A stretch of DNA of 64,000 nt from contig NC_049991.1 in NCBI RefSeq assembly GCF_000003815.2, positions 17,704,580 through 17,768,579 of the forward strand, in the 5' to 3' direction. The notes beneath the pieces are model-generated. The model was not told the origin of the DNA. It searched no databases and saw only the letters and a list, made by a program, of their open reading frames with translations. This DNA comes from Branchiostoma floridae (Eukaryota > Chordata > Leptocardii > Amphioxiformes > Branchiostomatidae). The translations under genes were made by a program, and so were the position numbers. Positions 11,051-23,200 of the stretch are shown here, in pieces (the stretch's first letter is position 1; every line of letters begins with the position of its first letter).

Positions 11051-12292
11051 GACTAATCTCTTGATGTAGCTTATGACTAGTCAAGTAAGAACTGTCCTTG
11101 AAATGTGTCCTTGATGGAACCATACGATTGTTACAGTACGTTTGTCTTTGTTTTGAGATTTAGGGTATATTTTCGGGAAGCGACAGGTTAATTTTTATAG
11201 ATGCAATAATTTTTGTTTAAATGTGATTTACGTTTTTTAAACATATGGGCTGACATATTCCTGACTATGAATGGTTGTCACATCAATGCTAATATGACAT
11301 TCGTTTAAATCTGTCATACAGTGCGGGAAAATTCAAACCCTGAGTAGCCGTCATTGATACTTCTTATGATAGATCACATTGCTTTATTATTGGGGATGAG
11401 TTTCACTTTAGAATGGAATGATCTAGATACGCTATTTTGCGTGATGAGCTATTCACGTTTCTAGAATCCAGTACAGCAGATTTCACGAAATTCGATGCTA
11501 CAGACAGATTTGTATATATCTTTAGGTGCCACAACTCCCATAATATAAAGATAGGCAAATATATAAAAGACTGATTAGTTATTAGAAAGAATACCGAAAC
11601 TCATGGTTAGCCTTACTCGATTTTTTTCAACGCTATATCAAAGACTTGTTTTAGCCCTTATTGTCATGTTGTTTAGGATGTTAAGTTTTCTTGTATACAT
11701 CTATTTTGTACTTTGTGTGATAGTCGTTGCCATACGTTGTACCATCTACAATAATTTGTCGTGCAATAAAGTTCTTTCTTTCTATATCTTGTTAAATGGC
11801 CATCACCTAGCTCGGTGCCTCACTAGACGAGTGAGGAAGCGGCGATCCTGATATGTCTCGTTGTCTGACATGTAACACGCAGAAATATTAATAATTCTAT
11901 TTACCGAACAATATATTTCAACAATATATATACATACGTAGTCTCATTGCAAGCATCGAAACCCTTCTTGTAGCGATTGCATTTTTTATTGAAAATCTCT
12001 CAAAATGTATGTTAAATCGTTTATAATCCATTTACATAGTAAATTGGCAATCGTAACGCTGGCAGTAAAGCTGGCAACTTATGATAACTTCATAACAAGA
12101 AATAATATGTACAATTCAGTTTTTAAAGCGGACTCAAAAATAACATTTCCGAATCTTATCATATTGATTTTTTACAACAAAAATGTCTGTCATGAACTGT
12201 CATGAGATATGTGCATTTGTTGAAGAAAGTAACTTTAGTTTGTCACTGATGACACGAGTCAAATCTATTGTGTGACTTCTTGCAAATTTATT
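11051..12292. other. Intergenic, with probable retroposon tail
   Basis: AT-rich DNA between the LRR and TNF-A genes. The stretch at about 11630-11785 ends in TCGTGCAATAAAGTTCTTTC, the style of a non-LTR retrotransposon 3' tail on the plus strand. The small hydrophobic frame there (11603-11851) is not a credible gene. Confidence 0.4.
12287..12292 (-). terminator. AATAAA directly abutting the TNF-A stop codon
   Basis: On the minus strand the stop TGA (12293-12295) is followed at once by AATAAA. If used, the 3' UTR would be only about 20-30 nt. Use is not shown; another signal further downstream may be the real one. Confidence 0.4.
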
Positions 12293-14846
12293 TCATATCA
12301 TGAAAGCACCAAAGAAACTTGAAGATTCCTCAAAAGAAATCATTTGCGCGTTAGAGACCGAAATCGAAACCTTGTCCCCCTTCTCTAGCCTGAAGACCCC
12401 GCCCTGAAACGACGTGTAAAGTCCAAACTCAGTTCTCTTAGACCAACACGTGCTTCTTGAACTTTTCATTATAAGCTGTGGTTCCGGATAAGAAGATTGT
12501 TTGAATGTGTAATGAATGAGCTGAAAAATGTTAGCATCCTTGTCTGAATGTTCTTCCGGGTTTTCATTTAGGAACCTGTAGGACAGTTGTGAGTAGATGT
12601 AGTACAGTCCATCGACGGGAATTATGAGGTTTCCTCCTCTGTACTTCATTCCGTTAGCCAGGGTGGCCAGGCCCTGTTCGCTCTCCCAGGACCGCAGTTT
12701 CACTTCTCCGTGGTGTTCTGTTTTGAAAAGAAAAGAAAAGAAAAGAAAAGAGAAGTTAGTGTAAGAAAAAAAACAGAAGAACAAGTGGCTTTCAAAATCG
12801 CTGTTGATCTTGTACAGGCCAAGCACCTTAAGGTTGCTGCTCCGATTGACAAGAAACAGTTAAAAAACGGTACAGCTTTATATAACTACTTTCTTAGCAG
12901 TTTTGCTATCTGGGAATGCCTATCCTGCTACGGTATAACATCAGTCATTTTTTGCCTATACAATATTTTCAATTGCACTGTTTGCTTTGAGCAAACATGT
13001 ACTACAGTAATCGTTCCTTAACAGTCATGCAATCGACCACCGTGATTATTTCAACGTTTCATACTTTGATGTTTCTTATGATACCTAACCTGCAGTAACA
13101 TTTGTCTTATACATACAATATTGTCAATTGCTCCATGTTCTTTAAGCAAGGATGCACTGAACTAATATTTCAGTCACTCTCCAAGCAGAGGTTCGGCTCC
13201 GGCTATTTTGAGTGTTTAGGCGTTTTCGCCGGACTTTCTATATTGTGCCGTTTTCTTCATGTCTGCCGGGCAATGAGCCAAACCTCAGCTTAGAGGGTAG
13301 AACAACACAACACGTGGGTCTTACTCCGCAAGTTCTGTCGCGGGTTTCCCGTCAGATGTGCCATGGGTTTCCTGGAGCCGGGGGACCAGCCGGTCTGGAT
13401 GGGCGGTCCGACCTGGGTGTGGTCGGCTGCGGCTTTCTGGTCTTCTTCTTGCTCCAAAAGCATTCTCACGGCCTGTAAGATGGAGGTGTTGGTTGATTTG
13501 CAATGATCACTCAAAGGCGATGATTACTTTTTCAGATCTCTTTCTAATCCTTGTAATTCAACTATAAGAGTGAAAATATCAATTTCTTATCATGAATGTC
13601 ATACATTTGCCTCAAGATCATTGAAGATTCACCGACTCAAATCAGTTAAAACTTTTTTTTACTCTTTTATTATAACACCCTGTGCATCTCACTTTTGTGA
13701 CAACTCGTTTCACAATTCAGTTGAATACTTTTGATTCTTCATTCAAATGTTCTTTCAACATCAACTAAGACATGGTAATCAAAAAGATTAAAGATTTTGT
13801 GAATTTTGTCAAACTGCCTATCAAACTGTTTGGAGACTGCGCTATGTTTGAGTGCCATAAACTCAACACAAGGCTTACGTAAGCGGACTTTGCTCTCCGT
13901 GAAAAAACAACTTGTCGACCGTTGCACCATCACATGACATTAGTGGGCAATAACCATTGTTTATCAACAGACTTAAAACATCAACTGAATTCTTCTGCAG
14001 AAATGAGTCACATTTTCCCTTTTGGATTGCTGACTGTATAATGTCCTTTCAAACCGTTGATTTCGTCTCGAATTCTGACAAGCAAACGTAGTACGTAGAC
14101 ATGAAATTATGAACTTTTGACCTTTGTGAAAGTGAAAGAGTTTTAAACTTGTTTTCGTGAAGATTTGACGCTTTATTTGTGACTAATTAAAAGATTTGAT
14201 GATTTCCATTTTCACCAAGACGAAAAGAACTGTAAATGCCACCCTACTCTTTATCTTGCTCACCTTGTAAACAAAACAGATCTAGACCAAGACTTTATTT
14301 ACAAATTGACCGGTACTTCCCGGCTCGTGAAAACAACTTTAAATTTTCCTCCCTACCAGACTCTACCGTATACCAGACTGACTACGCTGGCTAGTAGTAT
14401 TACAGGGAGAATAATTTGCCAGGGGAGTTTTGCTACCAGAGAAGTTGGCCGATCTCTTGAGGGGAAACATGAACCTTAGCGTAGACTGACTCCCCTGGCC
14501 AATTTCCCGACTTTTCCCCGGAATTCTACGATCCCCGCATCCCCATAGGAAGGTCAGATGGAGGCTACCCTACCTCATCCACAGTAGCAGTGATGTTCCA
14601 GCGGTCACTGCCGTGTCCTGGGAGGTCCAGCTTCTCGTAGGCGCTCCTTAGCTGGTCAATCTGCTGGCCGAAGTAGACCCACATCGTGGCCAGTCCGGCA
14701 AGCAGGCCCGCGCAGAAAAACGCCAAGACTGAGCACAACACCACGAGCGTACAGTGGCTGTTACAGGCTTTTCGCTCGTAGATGTCATCGGCTAAAGGAG
14801 CGGTGGAACACTCGCTGTCTTGACGCTTAGAACTGCGTGCTGCCAT
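12293..14846 (-). CDS. TNFSF10-like: TRAIL-like TNF ligand A, three exons
   Basis: Exons 14574-14846, 13325-13472 and 12293-12717 join in matching phases (0, then 1) to encode 281 aa. Layout: cytoplasmic tail 1-31 with RQDSECSTAPL; signal-anchor helix about 33-58; a stalk with an N-glycosylation sequon (WNITATVDE) just before the first splice; an acidic spacer; then a TNF homology domain from PMAHLTG (about 127) to the C-terminus FGAFMI. GLYYIYSQLSYR, SSYPEPQLIMKSS, STCWSKR and SFQGGVFRLEKGDK are TNF-fold strands. The single Cys in the CWSK context sits where TRAIL coordinates its trimer zinc, which favours TNFSF10 over other branches. Predicted type II trimeric ligand for a TNF receptor, with a possible death or immune signal. 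It lies head-to-tail with paralogue B. Unlike B, its C-terminal domain is not split by a late intron. Confidence 0.85.
12721..12752 (-). repeat. (TTTTC)n run forming the acceptor pyrimidine tract
   Basis: Five perfect copies of AAAAG (plus strand), read as TTTTC on the gene strand, lie immediately before the AAAACAG acceptor of TNF-A exon 3. The microsatellite serves as the polypyrimidine tract, so its length may vary between alleles. Confidence 0.7.
13473..14573 (-). other. TNF-A intron 1
   Basis: Bounded by donor GTAGGG and acceptor TTACAG. AT-rich, no coding or repeat signal recognised. Confidence 0.6.
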
Positions 14847-15730
14847 TTTTGCCTTCCTGTCCGTTTTCCGGGGGAGAAATAGGGACCTGCCGGGAGTGAG
14901 TACTACCTGTGCCTACGCCTGATGCAATCTGAAGTGTCAGCTTTGTGGGGTGTTGAGCAAATAGAAACTTAGCTACGAGGTTGGCACAGGCAAACTTTGG
15001 CCTACCAATCACGCTTGTGACGTGTTTTCGTTGCATAGTGCAATAATGACAACACTGTCAGCAATCGTACCCACAGTTTGACTCCTAAGGTATGAAAAAA
15101 GAACAATGGGCATACAAATCAATCACATATAGACCTGTAAGAGCATGTTCGACATGTATGTGTTTAATTTGTCAAAGACTAGTTTATGGTCTGGAACAGA
15201 AGATCAACAAAGTGACGTTCGGTAAGCCCTTTAATGACCTTTAAGTAATTCGATACACAGCTAACTTTGTATGGGGTACATTAACAACACGTTCACAAGA
15301 ATACACAGTTTGTGACATTACAGCTAGTGACAAAGTGAACTTAAAAAAAGAGCTTATTTGCCAAAATCTAACATCTAAGCTGTTTGCAGCCTTCGAAGAT
15401 TACAAGCGCATGACAAGTCAATGTTACAGCGTCATTCTCTTCGGGTAGACGTTGAGGCAGTTTGAAAAGGTTTTTTGTTCGACAAAATATTTAAAAAATG
15501 ACAGTTTTCCCTCGAAAAGTGTATGAAAAGCATTAGATGTAGCAATGCACTTAACATGTCAATAATTCATGCCCTTGGCTTATTAAACGATCGTTTTGCC
15601 CATAACTCATAATAGTTTACCCTTTACTTTATACTATATACTTTTATTTTTCTTACGCAGTCAATACATACTTAACATATAACAGGTTACCTGACAACAT
15701 TATTCTAGTAGTTACAACAGGTGACTCTCA
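14847..15730. other. Spacer between TNF-A and TNF-B
   Basis: About 0.9 kb that must hold the TNF-A promoter and 5' UTR and the TNF-B 3' UTR. A TTTATT at 15643-15648 gives AATAAA on the minus strand about 85 nt beyond the TNF-B stop. No gene seen. Confidence 0.5.
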
Positions 15731-18700
15731 TCAATACAACATAAATGCACCGAAGAAGCTCGACGTTTCGTCAAAGCAGATGAGAGGGGCGTTCGACACT
15801 GAGACCCAGATCTTGTCCCCCTTCTGCAGCTGAAACACCCCGCCTTGAAACGACGTGTACAGCCCGAACTCCACTCTCTTGGACCAGCACGTGCTCTTCG
15901 CCGTCTTCATGATCTGCTTGGGTTCAGGGTAAGAGTTCCTCCTGTACGTGTAGTGGATGATCTGGAAGACTCTCTCTTCCTTGCCCGAATCTTCCGGTAG
16001 GTCGTTCCTAAACCTGTAGTAGGGGAGGGAGATATTGAAAGTTTACTGGTATTTGCAAGTTCATGACCTGTTTGGGTTTCAAGCAAGAGTTCCTTCTGTA
16101 CGTGTAGTGGATGATCTGGAAGACTCTCTCCTCCTTGCCCGAATCTTCCGGCAGGTCGTTCCTGAACCTGTAGTAGGGGAGGGAGATATTGAAAGTTTAT
16201 TTGCAAGTTCATTACATGGTTGGGTTCTGGGTAAGAGTTTCTCCTGTACGTGTAGTGGATGATCTGGAAGACTATCTCCTCCTTGCCCGAATCTTCAGGT
16301 AGGTCGTTCCTGAACCTGTAGTGGGAGGGGGTATCATTTACAACTTTTTGATTTATTTATTTGATCTATTTAACTTTTAAAACTTTTAAGAATAAGGATT
16401 CTACAATATGGAAAAGGTATATCTAAGCACAAAAATCACAAACGTAGGGCAATCATTGAACATGCATGACAGCATGTGAAACTTTGGAGACGTTTGAAAA
16501 GTCAATTTTTTGCTTTTAATTAGTTGATTTTTGATTTGTCCATCTTTGCAAAGGGAATTCTTTGAGAGGCTCTGGTAATCATTCTGCCTTCTTCTGACCT
16601 TAAATATTTTGCCCAGGGATGTCAGAGTACCGACTGTAGGGCATTTAATCCCCCCCCCCCTACCCCCACATACACACCTGTAGGGCAGATTGTAGGAGAC
16701 TAACAACAGAAATCACGCACAGGAGGCTGAAATGGCTTGGCCATGTCATGAGAATGGTTGACGACAGAATTAAAAGAAAAAATTGCCCTAGCTAACTTGC
16801 AGACTTGACGGTAAAAGAAAAAGGGAAGACCAAAAACCACATGGAGGAGAACAGTGTCAGATGACCCGGCGTCTATGTGTCTCTCCTGACAGTCAGTACA
16901 GTCTGAAGAACAGGACAGACCCAGATGGAAGAAAAGTGGCATTGCCTTATGTCTCACCAGGGACGAAGAGGATAAGTAAGTACCTGTAAGACAGCTGTGA
17001 GTAGACGTAGTACAGTCCGTCTGCAGGGATGACCAGGTTCCCCCGGTTGTACTCCATGCCGTTTGCTAAAGTCGCCAGGCCGTGCTCCGTCTCCCAGGTT
17101 TTGATCTTCATAACCTCGTTTTCTTCTCCTGTGGGACAGAAAATTGTGAAAAATGTTAGTGTGTGCTTTCATACGCCAGTATCAATGTGGGAAGAACCTT
17201 GATTCGTATACAAAGTCGAAACATATACATATACATGTACATGTACAATCTTTTGTATCTGTATCTGTATCGTCGTCGCCGTCTCTCTCTCTCACCCTCT
17301 CTCTATATATATATTGGCTTAAGTATCTATCTATCTATCTATATATGTAGAAACATTGGCTTAGTTATCTATATATCTATCTCTTGTGTCACCGGAAGGA
17401 TGACCTGAACTGAACTGAACTATCTCTACATGTTATATATGAATTAACCGATGTGAGCAACCTTTCATTTGACATCAAACAATTCGTCATACCTAAACTT
17501 TGTTTAAAACTTTTTGTTATAAGGTAGATCCGATAGATATCTATTTGAACTGTTTTCTACTGATCTTCTGGAATATGAAGATGCCGCTTCAGTTAATTGA
17601 CAATACTAATGATATGCACGTACGATTTGGATAGTGGTTGGGTTCGGGGTTCCCTGTAAGGTGAGCCATGGGCCTGTCCCGTCCTCTGGCCCAGGCGCTC
17701 GGCAAGGGCGGCCCGACCTCGACATGGTCCCGCTCAGCTAGGTACTTCTGTAGCGCCTGAGGAAGGATATGTTTAAAATAAGGAATTCAATGGTGATAAA
17801 TGCCAGGTAAGTGACCAGTGTGGCGTTTAATACTGTGGCGTAACTGGTAGAGCGTTCGGCTCGGAATCGAAAGGTGCCGAGTTCGATACCCACTATGCCC
17901 CGACGTTTTGCCCTTGGGAAAGGCACTTTACACGACTGACCCTAATTGTGCGCCAAAAATACACTACGGATTTGGTGCAGCCTTAACCAACTCAGCAGTC
18001 CGATGTGCAATGGTTCAGTGTGACAGGTCTTTTAATGTAATATAACCAGCTACTGCAGCGCCGCGTGCCGAAGGGCAATCTTACCGACTACTAAAAGTAT
18101 ATGGATAACATGCATTTTCTAATCCAAACTTTCGTGTAGTAACAAGTGTTGCGTTAACTTTGTTTTGGTGAACTTTCTTCAGTCTTATGTGAAAATTACA
18201 TTTTATATCACTCTTATTTCTTAAGCTGTTTTTGTAGAATCATGACGTTTCATGCCAATACATAACTTCACTTTAAACCAACTGCGCACGCCCAACTTTA
18301 ATTTGCACTATGTTGTGTCGAACAGTACTGCGTCATTGATGACAAAGAAAATTCCCCGCCAAAAGCAACCTTTGAAACGAACAAGTCTATCTTGTTATAA
18401 GTCCGTACGCAGCCTAAACACATATTTTGGGCTGACAAAAATAACAATGATCACTTTAACCTCCTTTTACTTCAAGAAACAAAACACATCTTCATACCAA
18501 CAAGAGATTTGTCTGGCTTGACCGATAAACTCAGAATTCAAGTAGGGTTCTATCAAAGCCGAAAAGCACCCAATTGTCATCAATGACGGAACTGCCGTGA
18601 TTTCGCTTGACAGCGCAAATAGAAATTGACTAAAATTCCAAAAGAACTTGTAGTTCAACGACGTTATCAAAATATTCCGTTCACAGCCTCCCTCGTGACC

Positions 18701-19079
18701 TAAGAAATACAAGACACGTAAATAAACATATCTCCTTCAAAAATTGTATCATAAAATCATTAGGAAACATTCTGCTATGATACTGTACTCTTACCTCATC
18801 AACGAGTGCCGAAATATTCTCATTGTTCCTCTCCCATCCTTGCAATTCGTCAACTTTCTCGTAGTCGCGTTTCAGTTTTGCAATTTTCTGACTGAAGGAT
18901 AACCACGTACAAACTAACCCCACGGCGGCGGCAAGCGAACACACCAGCAACACGACACAGAAGACGGACATACAGACGCTGCTAAGGGCACGAGTCGGCT
19001 CCCTGTAGTCGGTTTTGGACATGTCCGGATCTAGCGGGGCGGTGGAACACTCACTGTCCTGGCGGCCCATGCGAGGCAT
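15731..19079 (-). CDS. TNFSF10-like: TRAIL-like TNF ligand B, four exons
   Basis: Exons 18795-19079, 17624-17756, 16984-17128 and 15731-16013 splice in phases 0, 1 and 2 to give 281 aa, the same length as ligand A. Cytoplasmic tail 1-35 shares RQDSECSTAPL with A; signal anchor about 36-62; sequon NIS just before the first splice; PMAHLTG opens the TNF domain; C-terminus FGAFMLY. Conserved strands: GLYYVYSQLSYRF, SYPEPKQIMKTAKSTCWSK, SFQGGVFQLQKGDK. The TNF domain is roughly two-thirds identical to A by eye and keeps the CWSK cysteine; B adds a Cys near the C-terminus (LICFDE). It has an extra phase-2 intron after SY. That intron carries two decoy copies of the last exon's start and a LINE fragment. 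The exon 2 donor (C|GTACGT) was chosen by phase. Function inferred as for A. Confidence 0.85.
16014..16330 (-). repeat. Two decoy copies of the TNF-B last-exon start
   Basis: Upstream of the true acceptor (CAG at 16014-16016), two copies of intron end plus the first 90-odd nt of the exon sit at acceptors 16168-16170 and 16316-16318, 148-154 bp apart. Each begins as FRNDLPEDSGKEE and reads through IIHYTYRRNS before falling into duplicated intron sequence. Splicing to the outermost copy stays open but shifts frame and loses the TNF domain. Only the innermost acceptor yields a complete ligand. Confidence 0.85.
16690..16982 (+). mobile_element. LINE (RTE-type) 3' fragment, antisense in TNF-B intron 3
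   Basis: Plus-strand translation gives decayed pieces typical of the end of a non-LTR retrotransposon ORF2: ITHRRLKWLGHVMRMVDDRI, then in another frame GRPKTTWRRTVSDD, then DRPRWKKSGIALCLTRDEED and a stop. It ends in a short GATAAGTAAG tail that touches the donor of TNF-B exon 3. Several frameshifts show it is dead. Confidence 0.8.
17280..17365. repeat. TC/TA/TCTA microsatellite
   Basis: CT-rich run followed by TATATA and (CTAT)n repeats in TNF-B intron 2. Simple repeat, no coding meaning. Confidence 0.8.
17822..17945 (+). mobile_element. tRNA-derived SINE fragment in TNF-B intron 1
   Basis: GTGGCGTAACTGGTAGAGCG (A-box region), B box GAGTTCGATACC and the body CCCTTGGGAAAGGCACTTTA. Closest to the SINE at 1541, and antisense to TNF-B. 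Confidence 0.75.
17985..18095. repeat. Dispersed repeat shared with 23125-23215
   Basis: A block reading GTGTGACAGGTCTTTTAATG, then AACCAGCTACTGCAGCGCCG and GAAGGGCAAT, recurs as a diverged copy at 23125-23215 in DDX47 intron 9; a fragment in reverse orientation is near 29455-29485. Probably the remains of a mobile element. Confidence 0.5.
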
Positions 19080-20252
19080 GGTGGCAAGAAACTGTAAACT
19101 TTACCAGAACGATAAAGAACAGGGACAACGGTTCTATTGGAACGTGGTTTGAACAACACTGCGTTATAGGAGCATGTTATACATTGTACCATTACGTCAC
19201 ACTTACAGCAATTTCCGGACACGTGACACAGTAAATGTTTGATGGGGAAAAATCAGGTGCTTGTTTGATCAATGTGAGTCACGTGATACTTGCGTGTTTG
19301 ACCGCAAAATGGGCAAAGTAGACTGTTGTTTCATTGTTGACGAGTCTGGGCTTGAGAGAGAAGATATAAATGATCTACATTATTATATTGGGCACTGAAA
19401 TATAGTGGCAATCTTTGTGCAACAGTTTATCCTTACCGATTTATTGGTGTTACCGCAGACTACATTAGTTTTCGTGAGATGTCATAATTGACTTCTACTT
19501 CAACCTCTAGCTCAATGTAAAGAAAATATTCAGAAACCTGCTAATTGGATCTGAGCTTTATATACTTTTTTTCTTGAGATGTTTTTGACGTTATAGTTTA
19601 CAGTTTACAAATGGCACACTTTTCAGACAATCTACCGGTAAAACTACTGAATGACAAACTTTTGTATCAACTTGTAAAGGCAAAGTTTTCATATGGAAAT
19701 GTTTTTTTACATTACATGGGGGTTTGAAAGACTGCAGCTACATTGTCCAATCTCTACATCACACCATTAGTTATGCCTTATCTAATGAAGAAAAGAAAAT
19801 GCTGTGATACAGTATCATTTATTCTGAATGCAGAAAGATGTACTGTACAAAACCTCTCCCCAGTTGGGTTCTGATACACAACACAACACAGTTTCTCTTT
19901 TGCAATGAGGAAGAGTTCAGTCATTTCTGTCATAGATCCATATAGATGTACTGTACATGTCAAAACCTTCCCCCAGTTGTTTCTGATACACAACACAAAG
20001 AGTTTCTCTTTTGCAATGAGGACGAGTTCAGTCATTTCTGTTCTAGATCCATATACTAAACCTGTTAATAATCTTAACAGTTTCAGTTTATACTGTCTAT
20101 CCACATTAGATCCCACTTGCACAAGGAAGGTCTATCAAGAGCCAAAAAATGCTGAAAGTTATGCTGTAGGACATACAGTAATGAAACAAAACATAACTAA
20201 TACAACAAAAATACATTCAAGTAATGATTGCTTAAGGTTTCATCAAAAAGTA
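19080..20252. other. TNF-B promoter side and DDX47 3' end
   Basis: Holds the TNF-B 5' region and the DDX47 3' UTR. TTTATT at 19818-19823 gives an AATAAA on the minus strand about 430 nt past the DDX47 stop. A segment of about 112 bp is tandemly duplicated at roughly 19830-20055 (both copies contain TTCTCTTTTGCAATGAGGA), probably within the 3' UTR. Confidence 0.5.
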
Positions 20253-23200
20253 TCAATGTTTCTTTTTGGTTTTCTGGAACTTTTTAACTTTCTTCCTGAT
20301 GCCTGTGGCCTCCATTGTATCATCATCATCATCGGCTGCTGCTGACCGCTTCCCCCCCTTCTTCCCTCCCTGTTCCTTCATTTCCTGTAAGGAAAGAAGA
20401 TTCATCAGTACATTACATATATTATACATCAGTTTGAAAATGTTGACAAGCAAAATTATATGGCCATCCAATGACACTAGCTGTCTAGTCCTTCCATGAG
20501 ATAAAGAACGAAACTACCCCCAGACCGGTAATGGGTAAAAAACGGAAACTACATGCAAAGTTGGATACTGAATTGATAGTGGGTCTAGAAGGTCTTTATC
20601 ACATATAGCACTTGGGATTTTGAGATCAATTGAATATGAATCTGTATCATGCACAGTATAAGGTCCTAATATTCTTAAACTGACTATATACAAAGAAATG
20701 TACAATATTTCTGTGATTTTGTCATTTTTGTGGATAGATGCCTCCAGCAATACTGTCTGAGTTTGTCTATGTGATATTACTGCTGACAATCTAAATGATA
20801 TGAACAGAAATGAGATTATATGAAAAAAAAAAACTGTAGTTGCTGACCATCCTGGCGTATCTCTGCGCCTCCATCACTCTCTCGTTCATCACCATCACTT
20901 CTTCCTCTTCTGTCTTGTACAGAGGCAGCTTCTTACCGATCAGGTGTTCAATCCTCTGGTACAGCTCTACATCATATCTGCAGGTAACAGGAAAATAATA
21001 GAATAAAGATTAGTTTTTCTGAATCAAACTTCATCCTCTTCTGTTTTGTACAGAGGCAGCTTCTTCCCGATCAGGTGTTCAATCCTCTGGTACAGCTCTA
21101 CATCATATCTGCAGGTAACAGGAAAATAATAGAATAAAGATTAGTTTTTCTGAATCAAACTTCATCCTCTTCTGTTTTGTACAGAGGCAGCTTCTTCCCG
21201 ATCAGGTGTTCAATCCTCTGGTACAGCTCTACATCATATCTGCAGGTAACAGGGAAACAATAGAACATAGTTCAGTTTTGCTGAATCACAATTCTTTTTT
21301 CTCCTGTTTTGGATTGCAGCAGCTTCTTCCTGATCAGGTATTTAATCCTGTGGTACAGTTCTACATCATACCTACACATAGCAGGAAAACAACAGAACAA
21401 ATTTCAGTTTTGCTGAATCACAATTCTTCTTCTTCTGTTTTCTGTTGCAGCAACTTCTTCCTGATCAGGTGTTCAATCCTCTGGTACATCATAGCTCTAC
21501 ATCATACCTACAGAGACAACAGACAGGTTCTATTAGATTTGTGTTGACTTGTCATCAAATAATACTATGCCCTTTTTAACAAGGACCTTTGTCCTATCAT
21601 GATACGTCTTTGTGGGTTTATGGGAGCTGATATGACTGAATTGAATTACTGACCCCAAATGTCAGTCAGTGAATCTCAAGAAAAAAGAGCTTTATGATCC
21701 CATAAGACAAGTATAGGCAACTATCAGAGCCAGTTTAACTAAGCCTGGTGGCACCCAGGCTATAACAATTACAGTAGCATGGCAATGTACAGTAGTTATG
21801 GAAGTGAAAAGCATTTCTTACTGTGTGACAAAGGTGATGGCCTTCCCAGACCTCCCTGCTCTGGCTGTACGGCCCACTCTGTGGATGTAGTCCTGGAGGA
21901 AACAAAGTGTCACTAAGTTGATGAAGGTCAGACATCCAGAAAATTAATGCCCTGATCAAATACTGTAAATGCGTTTAAGTTTGCGTGGATTTAATTTTGA
22001 GGTAGAGGGAAAAAGGACTGTTCGCAGTGGTTTTAATTTCATGGTTGCACCATGCACTGTATGTCTCTGGCTGTGATGGAAATAAAACCACCGCGAACAG
22101 TCCTTTTCTGCATTTACAGTAGCAGTTACACGAGCAGATATGATTTTGGAGCACACTACAGAGTGTTAGTAGTACATTTACTACACTGAACAGATTGTCA
22201 CTACAAAGTGTTATTACACACCAAGAACTTAAGGTGTACATCTCTGTGTTGCCCAGAGACCATGCTGTTAAACTATTTAGTGGCATAGATTTAAACTCCA
22301 AGCAGATCCTACAATGGCATAAGATAATACCAAACTGGCCAAGGAGTGTAGTCAGCCTAGAGGTGTACATTTGCCATGTGGTAGCAAAACACACTCCCAG
22401 GCCAGCTACAGTCCTCTACTAGCTTTTGATACTATCTTATGCTACTGTAGGATCTGCTTGGAGATTAGCATAGATTCCCCAAAGTGACCATTATTTCATA
22501 GACTTCCATGAGGAATCTAAAACTATTGATACCTTTGAGTGAGTACTGAAATCGTGTGTAGCTTATTGCTCAGTGCGTAGCTTATTGTCAATTGATCAGC
22601 ATTTTCTCTATAGAGGCCACCTGTCTATAGTGGCCACATTTCTCCAGTCCCTTGAGTGGCAGCTTTGGACAGGTTTGACTGTACTAGTGTTAGCTATACA
22701 TGTTATGGTACCCTAAAGGATGTCATTACAGTGGTTACCTTGAATTTCAGAGGATTAAATTCTCCAAATCGACTATTATTCCAGAAAAATCTTAAACCGT
22801 TCATACCTTAGAGTGTGTAGGAATGTCAAAGTTGATGACCACGTCCACATGCGGGATGTCCAGCCCCCGACTGGCCACGTCCGTAGCGATCAGGATGGAC
22901 CTGCTCTTGGCCTTAAACTTGTGCAGGGCGCCGAGGCGGGAGTTCTGGAGAGTGGTGAAGATACAGATCAGCATCTAATACCAGCTCAAAAAAGACCAAG
23001 GAATAGCCATTCCTTCAAGTACCAAAGTTGTATTTTCCCAGAACTATTGTAGAGTGGAATATGTTATCAACCATTTTCTATGGATAGTTTTTAAAGAACT
23101 CTTGCAGATAGAGGTGCTAAGGTTAGGTTGACAGGTCGTTCAGTGTAATGTAACCAGCTGCTGCCACGCCGCGTGCCTACGAAGCTGGTGTGTTACACCG